Source: Alphaproteobacteria bacterium
Lineage (GTDB): Bacteria > Pseudomonadota > Alphaproteobacteria > Sphingomonadales > Sphingomonadaceae
Direction of reading: 5' to 3'
NCBI GenBank assembly: GCA_018830415.1
Contig: JAHJSJ010000183.1
Location: 1 to 12,778 of the forward strand
DNA length: 12,778 nt
Shown here in pieces: positions 1 to 6,598 of this stretch (position 1 is the first letter of the stretch; every line of letters begins with the position of its first letter). Made by a program: the position numbers and the translations under genes. Under the pieces are notes generated by a model, which worked only from the letters and a program-made list of their open reading frames with translations, ran no database searches and was not told where the DNA came from.

Positions 1-770
1 AGCTTGCCCGCCACCTTCGGCACGAAACGATAGAGCACCCCGTCGTCGCGGTCTTCGGTCATGTAGACGATGCCGGTCGCCGGATCGACTGCGGCGGCTT
101 CGTGATTGAAACGGCCCATCGCGGTCAGCGGCACGGCGTCCACCAACCCGGGCGCGGCGGCGAGGACTTCAAACACCCAGCCGTGATTGCGCTCCAGCCC
201 GTCACCATAACGCTGGCCCGGCCCGGTCGGCGCTTCTTCGCAACTGAGCCAGGTGCCCCACGGCGTTACCCCGCCCGAACAATTGCGGATCGTGCCGCCA
301 AGGCTGCGGAACTGACGCTTCACCGCCAGTGTCGCCGCGTCGAGCACGATGGTGGTGGTGCCGCCGGGAACGAACACGCCATTGCGCTTGCCGAACCCCT
401 TGGCAATCGGGCCGCCCGCGTCGTGGTGCGGCTGCAATTCGTGGTTGCGCACCAGTGCAATCTCGCCATTCCCGATATCGAAACAGCCCATGCCGTCGGC
501 GCGGTCGGGCACGGTGCCGCCGTCATCCATTCTATCACCCAGCCGCGATACCACGCGGTAGGAGAACCCTTTGGGCAGATCGAGCAACCCTTCCGGATCG
601 GATACCAGCGCACCATAACCGCCGAACCCGCCGTCTTCCGCGCCCGCGCGGGCTTTGTCGGCGGGTGCGTGGCGGGCCATGCAGCCGCTGGCAGCCAGCG
701 CGGCAAAGGCAGAAGCGGTCGCGCCGAGAAAGCGGCGGCGGTCAGGGGTGATTGCGATGGGGCTGGTCAT
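1..770 (-). CDS. phoX: PhoX-family (DUF839) alkaline phosphatase, Tat lipoprotein, 3' end outside window
   Basis: Open frame from the ATG at 770-768 to the left edge (256 codons, no stop), so the C-terminal part is missing. The N-terminus has a twin-arginine motif (R11-R12-R13-F14-L15), a hydrophobic stretch and a lipobox-like ASGC with Cys30, suggesting a Tat-exported lipoprotein. Family motifs visible: NHE 109-111, the block NCSGGVTPWGTW at 163-174 followed by CEE 177-179, GRFNHEAA 219-226 and YMTEDR 236-241. These are typical of PhoX (PF05787), which in known members removes phosphate from phosphomonoesters using Ca and Fe. It starts 16 bases after the phytase stop with a weak AGGG upstream, so it is probably the third gene of the phytate operon. 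Activity and metal content are inferred from the family; the missing C-terminus prevents checking all metal ligands. Confidence 0.9.
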   Translation of the reverse strand, partial: MTSPIAITPDRRRFLGATASAFAALAASGCMARHAPADKARAGAEDGGFGGYGALVSDPEGLLDLPKGFSYRVVSRLGDRMDDGGTVPDRADGMGCFDIGNGEIALVRNHELQPHHDAGGPIAKGFGKRNGVFVPGGTTTIVLDAATLAVKRQFRSLGGTIRNCSGGVTPWGTWLSCEEAPTGPGQRYGDGLERNHGWVFEVLAAAPGLVDAVPLTAMGRFNHEAAAVDPATGIVYMTEDRDDGVLYRFVPKVAGK

Positions 771-786
771 GCCACCAACCCTACCG

Positions 787-1830
787 CTACTCCCCCAGCG
801 CCGCAAGAATTTCATCCCACCGCGCATATTTGAAATTCTGCGCAGCGGGCGGGTTGATCCCGTCTTGCGCGATAAAGATGCCGCCCGGGAAGTCCGGGCC
901 GAAATCGCGGGTGTCGAGTTCGATCCCGTCGGTTTCCTCGGTGCTGCCAAACGTGCCCGCCGCAATACGGAATCGGCCCACCGGGGACATGGCGGGCAGG
1001 CGGAACACGGCATAGGCATTGTCGCCCTGCGATGATGCGACCAGATAGCCGCCACTTTCGCCCTCTGGCGCGATGGCGAGGCCTTCGAGATCCGCGACCA
1101 GCATTGCGTTATCGATCGGGGCGACCAGTTTCTTGGCCCCGGTCGCGGTGTTGATCGCCCACAATCCGGCGTTTTCCTCGCCGATATAGAGCATGCCGGT
1201 GCGCGGATCGGCGATGCAGCCTTCGGGCTGGGTCGGCACCTGCGCCAGCGTGCTGGTGGTGGCGGTAAAGGCCGCCCCGGCGCGGGTTAGCCGCGTGGCG
1301 TAGATCGTTCCGTTTTTCGGCGCATTGAACACGCTAAAGGTGCTCCCGGCGACTGCGCCAGATTGCGGCTTGTCGATGCAGATGCCGTAAGCCTCGCCCG
1401 CGCCCACCGCGACCTTGCCCGCCGGGGTCAGCGCGCCGGTCTTGCGGTCGAGCAGCGCGAGGAAGATGTGGGCATTGGCCAGATCGCTGCGGTCACTCGC
1501 CGCGACCACCACCGCGCCGTCGCCCAGTTCGACCAGATCAACATTGTTCAGCCCCGGCGCCGCCAGAAAGCTCTTTTGCGCGCCCTTGAGGTCGTAGGCA
1601 TACAGCCCGCCCTTCTTGTCGGTGCCGACGATCAGGCTGGCCGCCGGATTGGCGGGGTTGCGCCAGATCGCCGGATCATCGGCAGCATCTTCGTTGGCGG
1701 TGCCGACCGGCGGGGTCTGGGCCACCGCCGTGACGGTCACCGCCGGATCGCCCATGATCGGCGGTACGGTGGCGCAGGCAGCGGCGATGCCAAGTGTGAC
1801 CAACGCAAAACAATGGAAGGGCCGCAACAT
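787..1830 (-). CDS. Beta-propeller phytase (3-phytase), predicted lipoprotein
   Basis: 347 residues, the usual length for this family. It hydrolyses phytate (myo-inositol hexakisphosphate), in known members as the Ca-phytate complex in a Ca-lined cleft of a six-bladed propeller. Characteristic motifs in order: DAADDPAIW 48-56, TDKKGGLYAYDL 70-81, NNVDL 95-99, QPEGC 201-205, IGEE 216-219, DLEG 247-250, YLVASSQGDN 262-271, EETDGIEL 298-305, FIAQDG 319-324 and NFKYARW 332-338. The N-terminus is a signal peptide ending in AAAC (Cys19), a relaxed lipobox, so membrane anchoring is likely. The ATG (1830-1828) shares its A with the TGA of the upstream receptor gene, and a GAGG lies about 11 bases upstream inside that gene, suggesting translational coupling. 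The Ca-binding acidic residues look intact and I see no truncation. Family assignment is firm; substrate is inferred from family and context. Confidence 0.95.
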   Translation of the reverse strand: MLRPFHCFALVTLGIAAACATVPPIMGDPAVTVTAVAQTPPVGTANEDAADDPAIWRNPANPAASLIVGTDKKGGLYAYDLKGAQKSFLAAPGLNNVDLVELGDGAVVVAASDRSDLANAHIFLALLDRKTGALTPAGKVAVGAGEAYGICIDKPQSGAVAGSTFSVFNAPKNGTIYATRLTRAGAAFTATTSTLAQVPTQPEGCIADPRTGMLYIGEENAGLWAINTATGAKKLVAPIDNAMLVADLEGLAIAPEGESGGYLVASSQGDNAYAVFRLPAMSPVGRFRIAAGTFGSTEETDGIELDTRDFGPDFPGGIFIAQDGINPPAAQNFKYARWDEILAALGE

Positions 1831-4223
1831 CAGAATGCATACCTCGCGACGATCTGGAACACCGGCCCGGCGCGTTCGCTTTCGAGTTCGAACTCGTCGA
1901 AATCGCGATCAAATTGCTCCTCGACAGTGTCGAACTTGTTGAAATCTTCATCCTTGGTGCTGTCAAGCAGGTTCGATCCCACCGCGCGGATGGTGAAGCT
2001 GTCACCGAACCGCTTTTCGATGAACACTTCAAGGTCGGCGCCGTAGCGGGTGAAGACTTCCTCGCCCACCACCCGGCCAAAGGCTTCGCCCTGTTTGCGG
2101 TAGGTCGCCCCGAACGCCGCGCCAAAATCGGGCAGGTTCTGGATCGCCCCGAAATTATAGACATATTTGGACTGGTCGTTGAACCGGCGTTTGCCGAATT
2201 CGTCGCTGATATTGCTGTCGAGCAGAGCGAGGTTGCCGAACACCCCGGTGTCGGGCAGCCCGGCAAAGGCGAGGCTGAACGAGGCGTCGAACTCGATCCC
2301 GTAAACCTCGCCGCCGCCGGTGTTGCGCGGGGTGAACACGAATGTGCCCTGCCCTTCGGACCCTTCGACCGGAACGCCGCCCGCATCGAGCACGGTGGCG
2401 ATTTCGGTCAGGTCGGATACGTCGCGGTAGAAAACATTGACGCCGACGACCCCGGTTTTGCCGATCTTGTGTTCGTAACCCAGATCACCGCCCCACGCGG
2501 TTTCAGGCAGCAACTGCGGATTACCCAGAAAATCATTATCGCCCAGTTCCGCTTCGAGCAGGCTCGGATCCAGGAAATCAAAGCGCGGGCGGCGCAAGGT
2601 GCGCGCAGCCGACAAGGTGACACGGCCATCGCCCAATTCATATTTGAGCGAGGCTGACGGCAGAAATTCGTCATAATCGCTGGTGATCGCGGGCGCGCCG
2701 GGTGCGCCAAGGTCGGCGATGCGCACATCGGTATTTTCCCAGCGGATGCCGACTTCAAAGGTGAGGCTGTCAAACTCGCCTTCGACCAAGGCATACAGAT
2801 CCTTGCGTTGTTCCTCGATCTGCGTGAGCGTTGTCTCAAGCGGGGGGAAGGTTGCGGGGGCGAATTCGCCCGGATTGCGGGTGAACTGGTCATAGCCTTC
2901 GCGGTCTGCAGCGGTCAGGTTGAACCGGCTGCGCACTTCGCTCAGCGCGGTGTCGCGATCCTTGTCCTGAAAAAACCCACCGATGGCGAATTCCAGATTG
3001 TCGTTCAGATCGAACTCGTGTTCGAGATTAACGAACAATTCCTCGTCTTCGATGTCGAGGATCGCCAGATCGCCGGTAAAACGCGGGGTCGTGCGGTCAA
3101 AATCGACTTCGAATTCAAACTCGTCCTGAAAATCGGTAAAGTTCGCGTAGCCGACCCGCAATTGGGTTTCGCCAAGGCCCCATTCGTGATCGAGCTTGCC
3201 GATGACGGACCAGCTTTCGGTGGTGATGTCATTGATGTTGGCGTTATCGGTCAGCAGGTTGCCGGGGTTGACGGTGCGCACCGGCCCGTTGATCGCGGTC
3301 GGATCGTCATATTCGAACGAACGTTCATCCTCGGTCCTTTCGGTGCGCACGAAATTGCCGAGGATTTCGAACTTGCTGGTCTCGGTCTCGATCCCCCAAC
3401 TGGCGTTGAAGGCATAATCGGTGCCGTCGCGGGTATCGGTCTGGTCTTCGCGGTTGTCGAAATCGTCGGTGCGGAAATCGGGGTTGTTTTCCGGGCTGTC
3501 GCCGAAACGCAGGCTCGACTTTTCCTTGGGGTTGTAACGCCCCTGCACGTTGGCACCGATCAGCAAGCGGCCCCCGGCCAGTTCGCCGCCGTAGTAAAAG
3601 CCGCCCGAAGGCTTGAACTCGCCATCATCGAACAGCAGCCCGCCTGCGCGCAGATATCCGCCATCGAGCGAGAACCCGTCGCGCAGCTTGATGTTGAGCG
3701 ATCCTGCCACCGCATCGCCGGTGCGGCGAGCTGATGATGAGCGCACGATTTCGACCTGCTCGATCAATTCAGCCGGAATCCGGTCGAGGAAGAACGAACG
3801 GTCGGACTGGCCGCCGGGCACCCGTTCGCCGTTGATCAGGATCTGGGTATAGCCCGGATCAAGTCCGCGCAGGCGCGCGCCGTCGCTTTCGATAACGTCC
3901 GACAGAAAGGTCACGCCCGGCACGCGCTTTAACGCATCGCCTGCGGTCAGCGGTTCGAACCGCTGGAAATATTCTTCATCATAGACCAGAATCGGCTCGG
4001 CTGAATCGCTGCGGTTGCGAAAGCCGATATTGCCCTGCACCACGATTTCCTTGGCGGTCTGGATGCGGTCGTCTTCGCTTTCGTCGGTTTCGGCCAGCGC
4101 CCCGCCCGATTGAAGCGCGGCGGCGGTCGCCTGCGGATCGGCAGTGTTGGCAAAGGCAGGCGCGGCCAAACCGATTGTGAGCGCCGCAACCGCGCTGCCG
4201 ACGAGAAATTGGGTGCGAATCAT
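1830..4223 (-). CDS. TonB-dependent outer-membrane receptor, probable phytate/organophosphate uptake
   Basis: 797 residues. Signal peptide 1-25 (cleavage after AFA), TonB-box-like EIVVQG 59-64, plug domain about 75-180 (GDALKRVPGV near 95-104, RLRGLDPGYTQILING 117-132, IEQVEIVRS 154-162, GSLNIKLRDG 174-183), then a 22-strand-type barrel ending in Phe797, as outer-membrane proteins do. The NPQLLPETAWGGDLGYEH block (568-585) is typical of these receptors. Several predicted loops are strongly acidic: 242-269 carries 11 Asp/Glu in 28 residues, and 364-376 and 768-783 are also rich. The start has AGGGGAA at 4237-4231, 7 bases upstream. It is the first gene of the operon, overlapping the phytase by one base, below a Pho-box array. 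The fold is certain; phytate as ligand is inferred only from the neighbours and the predicted PhoB control. Another phosphorylated compound is possible. Confidence 0.93.
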   Translation of the reverse strand: MIRTQFLVGSAVAALTIGLAAPAFANTADPQATAAALQSGGALAETDESEDDRIQTAKEIVVQGNIGFRNRSDSAEPILVYDEEYFQRFEPLTAGDALKRVPGVTFLSDVIESDGARLRGLDPGYTQILINGERVPGGQSDRSFFLDRIPAELIEQVEIVRSSSARRTGDAVAGSLNIKLRDGFSLDGGYLRAGGLLFDDGEFKPSGGFYYGGELAGGRLLIGANVQGRYNPKEKSSLRFGDSPENNPDFRTDDFDNREDQTDTRDGTDYAFNASWGIETETSKFEILGNFVRTERTEDERSFEYDDPTAINGPVRTVNPGNLLTDNANINDITTESWSVIGKLDHEWGLGETQLRVGYANFTDFQDEFEFEVDFDRTTPRFTGDLAILDIEDEELFVNLEHEFDLNDNLEFAIGGFFQDKDRDTALSEVRSRFNLTAADREGYDQFTRNPGEFAPATFPPLETTLTQIEEQRKDLYALVEGEFDSLTFEVGIRWENTDVRIADLGAPGAPAITSDYDEFLPSASLKYELGDGRVTLSAARTLRRPRFDFLDPSLLEAELGDNDFLGNPQLLPETAWGGDLGYEHKIGKTGVVGVNVFYRDVSDLTEIATVLDAGGVPVEGSEGQGTFVFTPRNTGGGEVYGIEFDASFSLAFAGLPDTGVFGNLALLDSNISDEFGKRRFNDQSKYVYNFGAIQNLPDFGAAFGATYRKQGEAFGRVVGEEVFTRYGADLEVFIEKRFGDSFTIRAVGSNLLDSTKDEDFNKFDTVEEQFDRDFDEFELESERAGPVFQIVARYAF

Positions 4224-4272
4224 GTGGTGTTTCCCCTGTGCTGGCCCGACTTGGGGCCGCTTCCGGGGACGC

Positions 4273-4278
4273 GCTTAA
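4273..4278 (-). promoter_or_regulatory. Candidate -10 element of the phytate operon promoter
   Basis: TTAAGC on the minus strand begins 9 bases after the last Pho-box 7-mer, close to the roughly 10-base spacing seen in E. coli phoA, where the Pho box replaces the -35. It would put transcription start near 4266 and give a leader of about 43 bases. The match to TATAAT is poor, so only its position supports it. Confidence 0.4.
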
Positions 4279-4287
4279 CCGCGCGCA

Positions 4288-4327
4288 ATGACAGACACGC
4301 GACCGCGCAATGACGGATCAATGACAT
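4288..4327 (-). promoter_or_regulatory. PhoB binding array (tandem Pho boxes)
   Basis: Read on the minus strand there are four 7-mers separated by exactly 4 bases each: ATGTCAT (4327-4321), CCGTCAT (4316-4310), CGGTCGC (4305-4299) and CTGTCAT (4294-4288). They match the consensus CTGTCAT at 6, 6, 4 and 7 positions. The 11-bp period is the known Pho-box geometry, so the array could hold two PhoB dimers on one DNA face. Orientation and distance point at the receptor-phytase-PhoX operon. A further CTCTCAT lies at 4359-4353 but is one base out of phase. The array also sits 97 bases upstream of the divergent dehydrogenase start, in the wrong orientation for classic activation of that gene. Confidence 0.85.
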
Positions 4328-4423
4328 GATGCAATGTTGCGCAATTGCCGCAATGAGAGGTGTGGCGTCGCTCCATGCAAGCGCCTAGCATCGGGACGAA
4401 CATGGCAGCGGGAGAATGAACCG

Positions 4424-5218
4424 ATGAAGATCGAACCGGGTATGGCAGCGGTGGTCACCGGCGGCGCGAGCGGGTTGGGCAAGGCGAGCGCGCAGGCCTT
4501 TGCCGAAGCGGGCATGAAAGTCGCAATTTTCGACATTAACGACGAAGCGGGTGAAGCCCACGCAGCCGCGATTGGCGGGACATTCCACCATGTCGATATC
4601 ATGGACGAAGCGAGCGTCGAAGCCGGGTTTGCCGCCGCGCGCGCGACCCACGGGCAGGAACGTGTGACACTGCACTGCGCGATGACTTCACGGCGCGGCA
4701 AGACGCTGGGGTGGGACAAGCAAGCGAGCGCGTTCAAACGCCTTTCGACCGAGGATTACGCCTTCGGGGCGGAAGGGATTCTGGTCGCGAGTTACCGCGT
4801 CGCCAGCATTTCGGCGCTGGGTATGGCCAATGCCGATCCGGTGAATGATGATGGTGAACGCGGCGCGATCATCCTGACCGCCAGCGTCGCGGCGCAGGAC
4901 GGGCAAATCGGGCAGGTGATCTATGGTTCGTGCAAGGCCGGGGTGAATGGTCTCGTCCTGCCGATGGCGCGCGATCTGATGGACATGGGCATCCGCGTCA
5001 ATTCGGTCATGCCGGGCATCTTCGCGACCCCGCTGATGCTGGGGATGAAAGACCGCAATCCGCCGATGTGGGCGCAATTGAACGCATCCGTGCCCTTCCC
5101 CAAACGGCTGGGCGAACCGGAGGAGTTTGCATCGCTGGTGCTGGAAATTGCCCGCAATTCCTACATCAACGGCCACCAGTTCCGGCTGGACGGGGCGATC
5201 AGAATGCCGCCTAAGTAG
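4424..5218 (+). CDS. Short-chain dehydrogenase/reductase, HSD10 / 3-hydroxyacyl-CoA dehydrogenase type-2-like
   Basis: 264 residues from the ATG at 4424, preceded by GGGAGA at 4410-4415; the upstream ATG at 4334 lacks such a site and adds a non-homologous tail. NAD-binding TGGASGLG is at 12-19. The block from GERGAII (144-150) through Ser154, Tyr167, Lys171, ARDL 182-185, RLGEPEE 228-234 and the C-terminal RLDGAIRM 254-261 closely follows HSD17B10-type enzymes, which oxidise 3-hydroxyacyl-CoAs in fatty-acid or isoleucine breakdown. Oddly, the usual NCAG/NNAG is replaced by HCAM (84-87), no Asn occurs between residues 81 and 135 where the family's helix Asn belongs, and the 112-130 segment appears a few residues longer than relatives I remember. 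Cofactor handling or activity may therefore differ. It is divergent from the Pho operon and 110 bases before the alcohol dehydrogenase, possibly co-transcribed. Family firm, substrate unknown. Confidence 0.88.
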   Translation: MKIEPGMAAVVTGGASGLGKASAQAFAEAGMKVAIFDINDEAGEAHAAAIGGTFHHVDIMDEASVEAGFAAARATHGQERVTLHCAMTSRRGKTLGWDKQASAFKRLSTEDYAFGAEGILVASYRVASISALGMANADPVNDDGERGAIILTASVAAQDGQIGQVIYGSCKAGVNGLVLPMARDLMDMGIRVNSVMPGIFATPLMLGMKDRNPPMWAQLNASVPFPKRLGEPEEFASLVLEIARNSYINGHQFRLDGAIRMPPK

Positions 5219-5232
5219 TAGAGCAACGCAAC

Positions 5233-5314
5233 CGAAGCCATCAGGCTTCGCAAGCGCGACCGCGCGCCGGCCGGTAGGCCGCCCGCCCGGAGGCGTTCGT
5301 GAAGCGAACTAGCC
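5233..5314 (+). repeat. GC-rich intergenic cluster of small inverted repeats
   Basis: The 110-base gap between the two dehydrogenases holds CGAAGCC-ATCA-GGCTTCG (7-bp perfect stem, 5233-5250), GGCC-GGTA-GGCC (5269-5280) and GTTCG-TGAAG-CGAAC (5295-5309, flanked by GGC and GCC). There is no T-run, so a classic terminator is unlikely. It could be an mRNA-structure or processing element, or a copy of a dispersed intergenic repeat; the single window cannot tell. Confidence 0.45.
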
Positions 5315-5328
5315 GCGAGGGAAAACAA

Positions 5329-6399
5329 ATGGCCACCCAAACCAACGAATATCCCACCAAAGCTTACGGCGCGACTGCGCACGATAGCGGCGTAGGGCCA
5401 ATGCAGATCATCCGCCGGGGGTTGCGCGATGATGATGTGCTGATCGAAATCAGCCATTGCGGCATCTGCCATTCCGATCTGCATACAGCGCGCAACGATT
5501 GGGGTTTTACCAAATATCCTATTGTGCCGGGCCACGAAATCGTCGGCACGGTCAGCGCTGTGGGCGAGAGCGTTACCCGTCACAAGGTCGGCGACCGGGT
5601 GGCGATTGGCTGCATGGTCGATGCCTGCATGGAGTGCCGCCATTGCGCCGCTGATCTTGAACAATATTGCCTCGATGGCGGCAATACCGGCACCTATAAC
5701 GGCGTTGACCGGCACGATGGCACGCCCACCTTTGGCGGCTATTCCGAACGGATCGTGTGCCGTGAGGAATTCGTGCTCAAAGTCCCCGCCAACCTGCCCA
5801 GCGCCGAAGCCGCGCCGTTGCTGTGCGCCGGGATCACCACCTACTCACCGCTTCGCACCTGGAAGACCGGCCCCGGCAGCAAGGTCGCCGTCGCGGGGCT
5901 TGGCGGGTTGGGGCACATGGGGGTGAAGCTGGCAGCAGCGATGGGGGCACAGGTGACCGTGCTCAGCCGCAGCGAAAGCAAGCGCGCCGATGCCGAAAAG
6001 CTGGGCGCGCACGCCTTTCTCAACACCGAAGACAAAGCGACGATGAAGGCCGCGCGCGGCACATTCGACATGGTGCTCAACACCATTCCGGTGCGGCACG
6101 ATGTGGTGCCCTATCTGCACCTGTTGCGGGTCGACGGGGTGCAGGTGCTGGTCGGGATGATCGGGATGATGCCCGAATTGCACACCAGCGTGCTGCTGGG
6201 CCGCAAGGTGTTGACCGGCAGCGGCATTGGCGGGCTGGCTGAAACACAGGAAATGCTCGATTTCTGCGCGGAGCATAACATCCTGCCCGATATCGAGGTG
6301 ATCGCGATGCAGGATATCCAGAACGCCTATGACCGGATGGAAGCCAGCGATATCAAATACCGCTTCGTGATCGACATGGAGAGCTTGCGCACAACGTGA
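5329..6399 (+). CDS. Zinc-dependent NAD(P) alcohol dehydrogenase, cinnamyl-alcohol dehydrogenase/YahK group
   Basis: 356 residues. It reversibly oxidises alcohols to aldehydes in the cytoplasm. Catalytic-zinc residues visible: Cys44 in HCGICHSDLH, His69-Glu70 in PGHE, and Cys166. Structural-zinc cysteines are Cys100, 103, 106 and 114. The nucleotide-binding loop is GLGGLGH 190-196, and the end of the second Rossmann strand reads SRSESK (213-218); lacking an acidic residue and carrying Ser/Arg/Lys, it favours NADP(H), as in CAD relatives. The ATG at 5329 is chosen because AGGG at 5317-5320 lies about 8 bases upstream; an in-frame GTG at 5299 falls inside a hairpin. It follows the short-chain dehydrogenase by 110 bases on the same strand, so they may serve one alcohol/acyl pathway, but nothing shows the substrate. 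Confidence 0.93.
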   Translation: MATQTNEYPTKAYGATAHDSGVGPMQIIRRGLRDDDVLIEISHCGICHSDLHTARNDWGFTKYPIVPGHEIVGTVSAVGESVTRHKVGDRVAIGCMVDACMECRHCAADLEQYCLDGGNTGTYNGVDRHDGTPTFGGYSERIVCREEFVLKVPANLPSAEAAPLLCAGITTYSPLRTWKTGPGSKVAVAGLGGLGHMGVKLAAAMGAQVTVLSRSESKRADAEKLGAHAFLNTEDKATMKAARGTFDMVLNTIPVRHDVVPYLHLLRVDGVQVLVGMIGMMPELHTSVLLGRKVLTGSGIGGLAETQEMLDFCAEHNILPDIEVIAMQDIQNAYDRMEASDIKYRFVIDMESLRTT

Positions 6400-6422
6400 G
6401 GGCAAAGCGCAATTGCGACTGA

Positions 6423-6434
6423 TGCAAGTTTGCA
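6423..6434. promoter_or_regulatory. Operator-like dyad upstream of the porin gene
   Basis: TGCAA-GT-TTGCA is a perfect 5-bp dyad with a 2-base centre, followed by a further GCAA at 6438-6441. Just upstream is a 10-bp palindrome CGCAATTGCG (6408-6417). TTTGCAA-type dyads are operators for some fatty-acid/acyl-CoA-sensing regulators, but I cannot name the protein. It lies 165 bases before the porin start and only 24 bases after the alcohol dehydrogenase stop, so which gene it serves is uncertain. Confidence 0.3.
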
Positions 6435-6598
6435 ACGCAACAAACGGAATGTAAGGAAGGCCGGTCGCAAAACAATTGTGCAAGTGCGAAGAATCTGGCA
6501 GGCCATGAGTGCGCCGCGACGGATGCCCGCTCAAAAAACAAGAGGCTCCGCGCAGCACGCAGGTGGAACGATCCAACCCTCTCTATGGAGCGTTCCTT

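Noticed and set aside
102..833. Plus-strand open frame of 243 codons
   Set aside because: Antisense to the PhoX gene, whose family motifs and signal peptide are unmistakable; it is low-complexity Arg/Ala-rich shadow translation.
2808..3734. Plus-strand open frame of 308 codons
   Set aside because: Opposite strand of the receptor gene; no domain and composition typical of an antisense frame in GC-rich DNA.
4288..4327. Reading the Pho array as control of the divergent dehydrogenase
   Set aside because: The 7-mers point towards the receptor, and a -10 at the right distance exists only on that side.
4334..4423. Upstream start for the short-chain dehydrogenase
   Set aside because: No ribosome site, Cys/Arg-rich non-homologous tail; the ATG at 4424 has GGGAGA and begins just before the TGGASGLG fold.
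6509..6598. Upstream start for the porin
   Set aside because: It would hide a standard signal peptide behind 30 polar residues; the ATG at 6599 has GGAG at the right distance.
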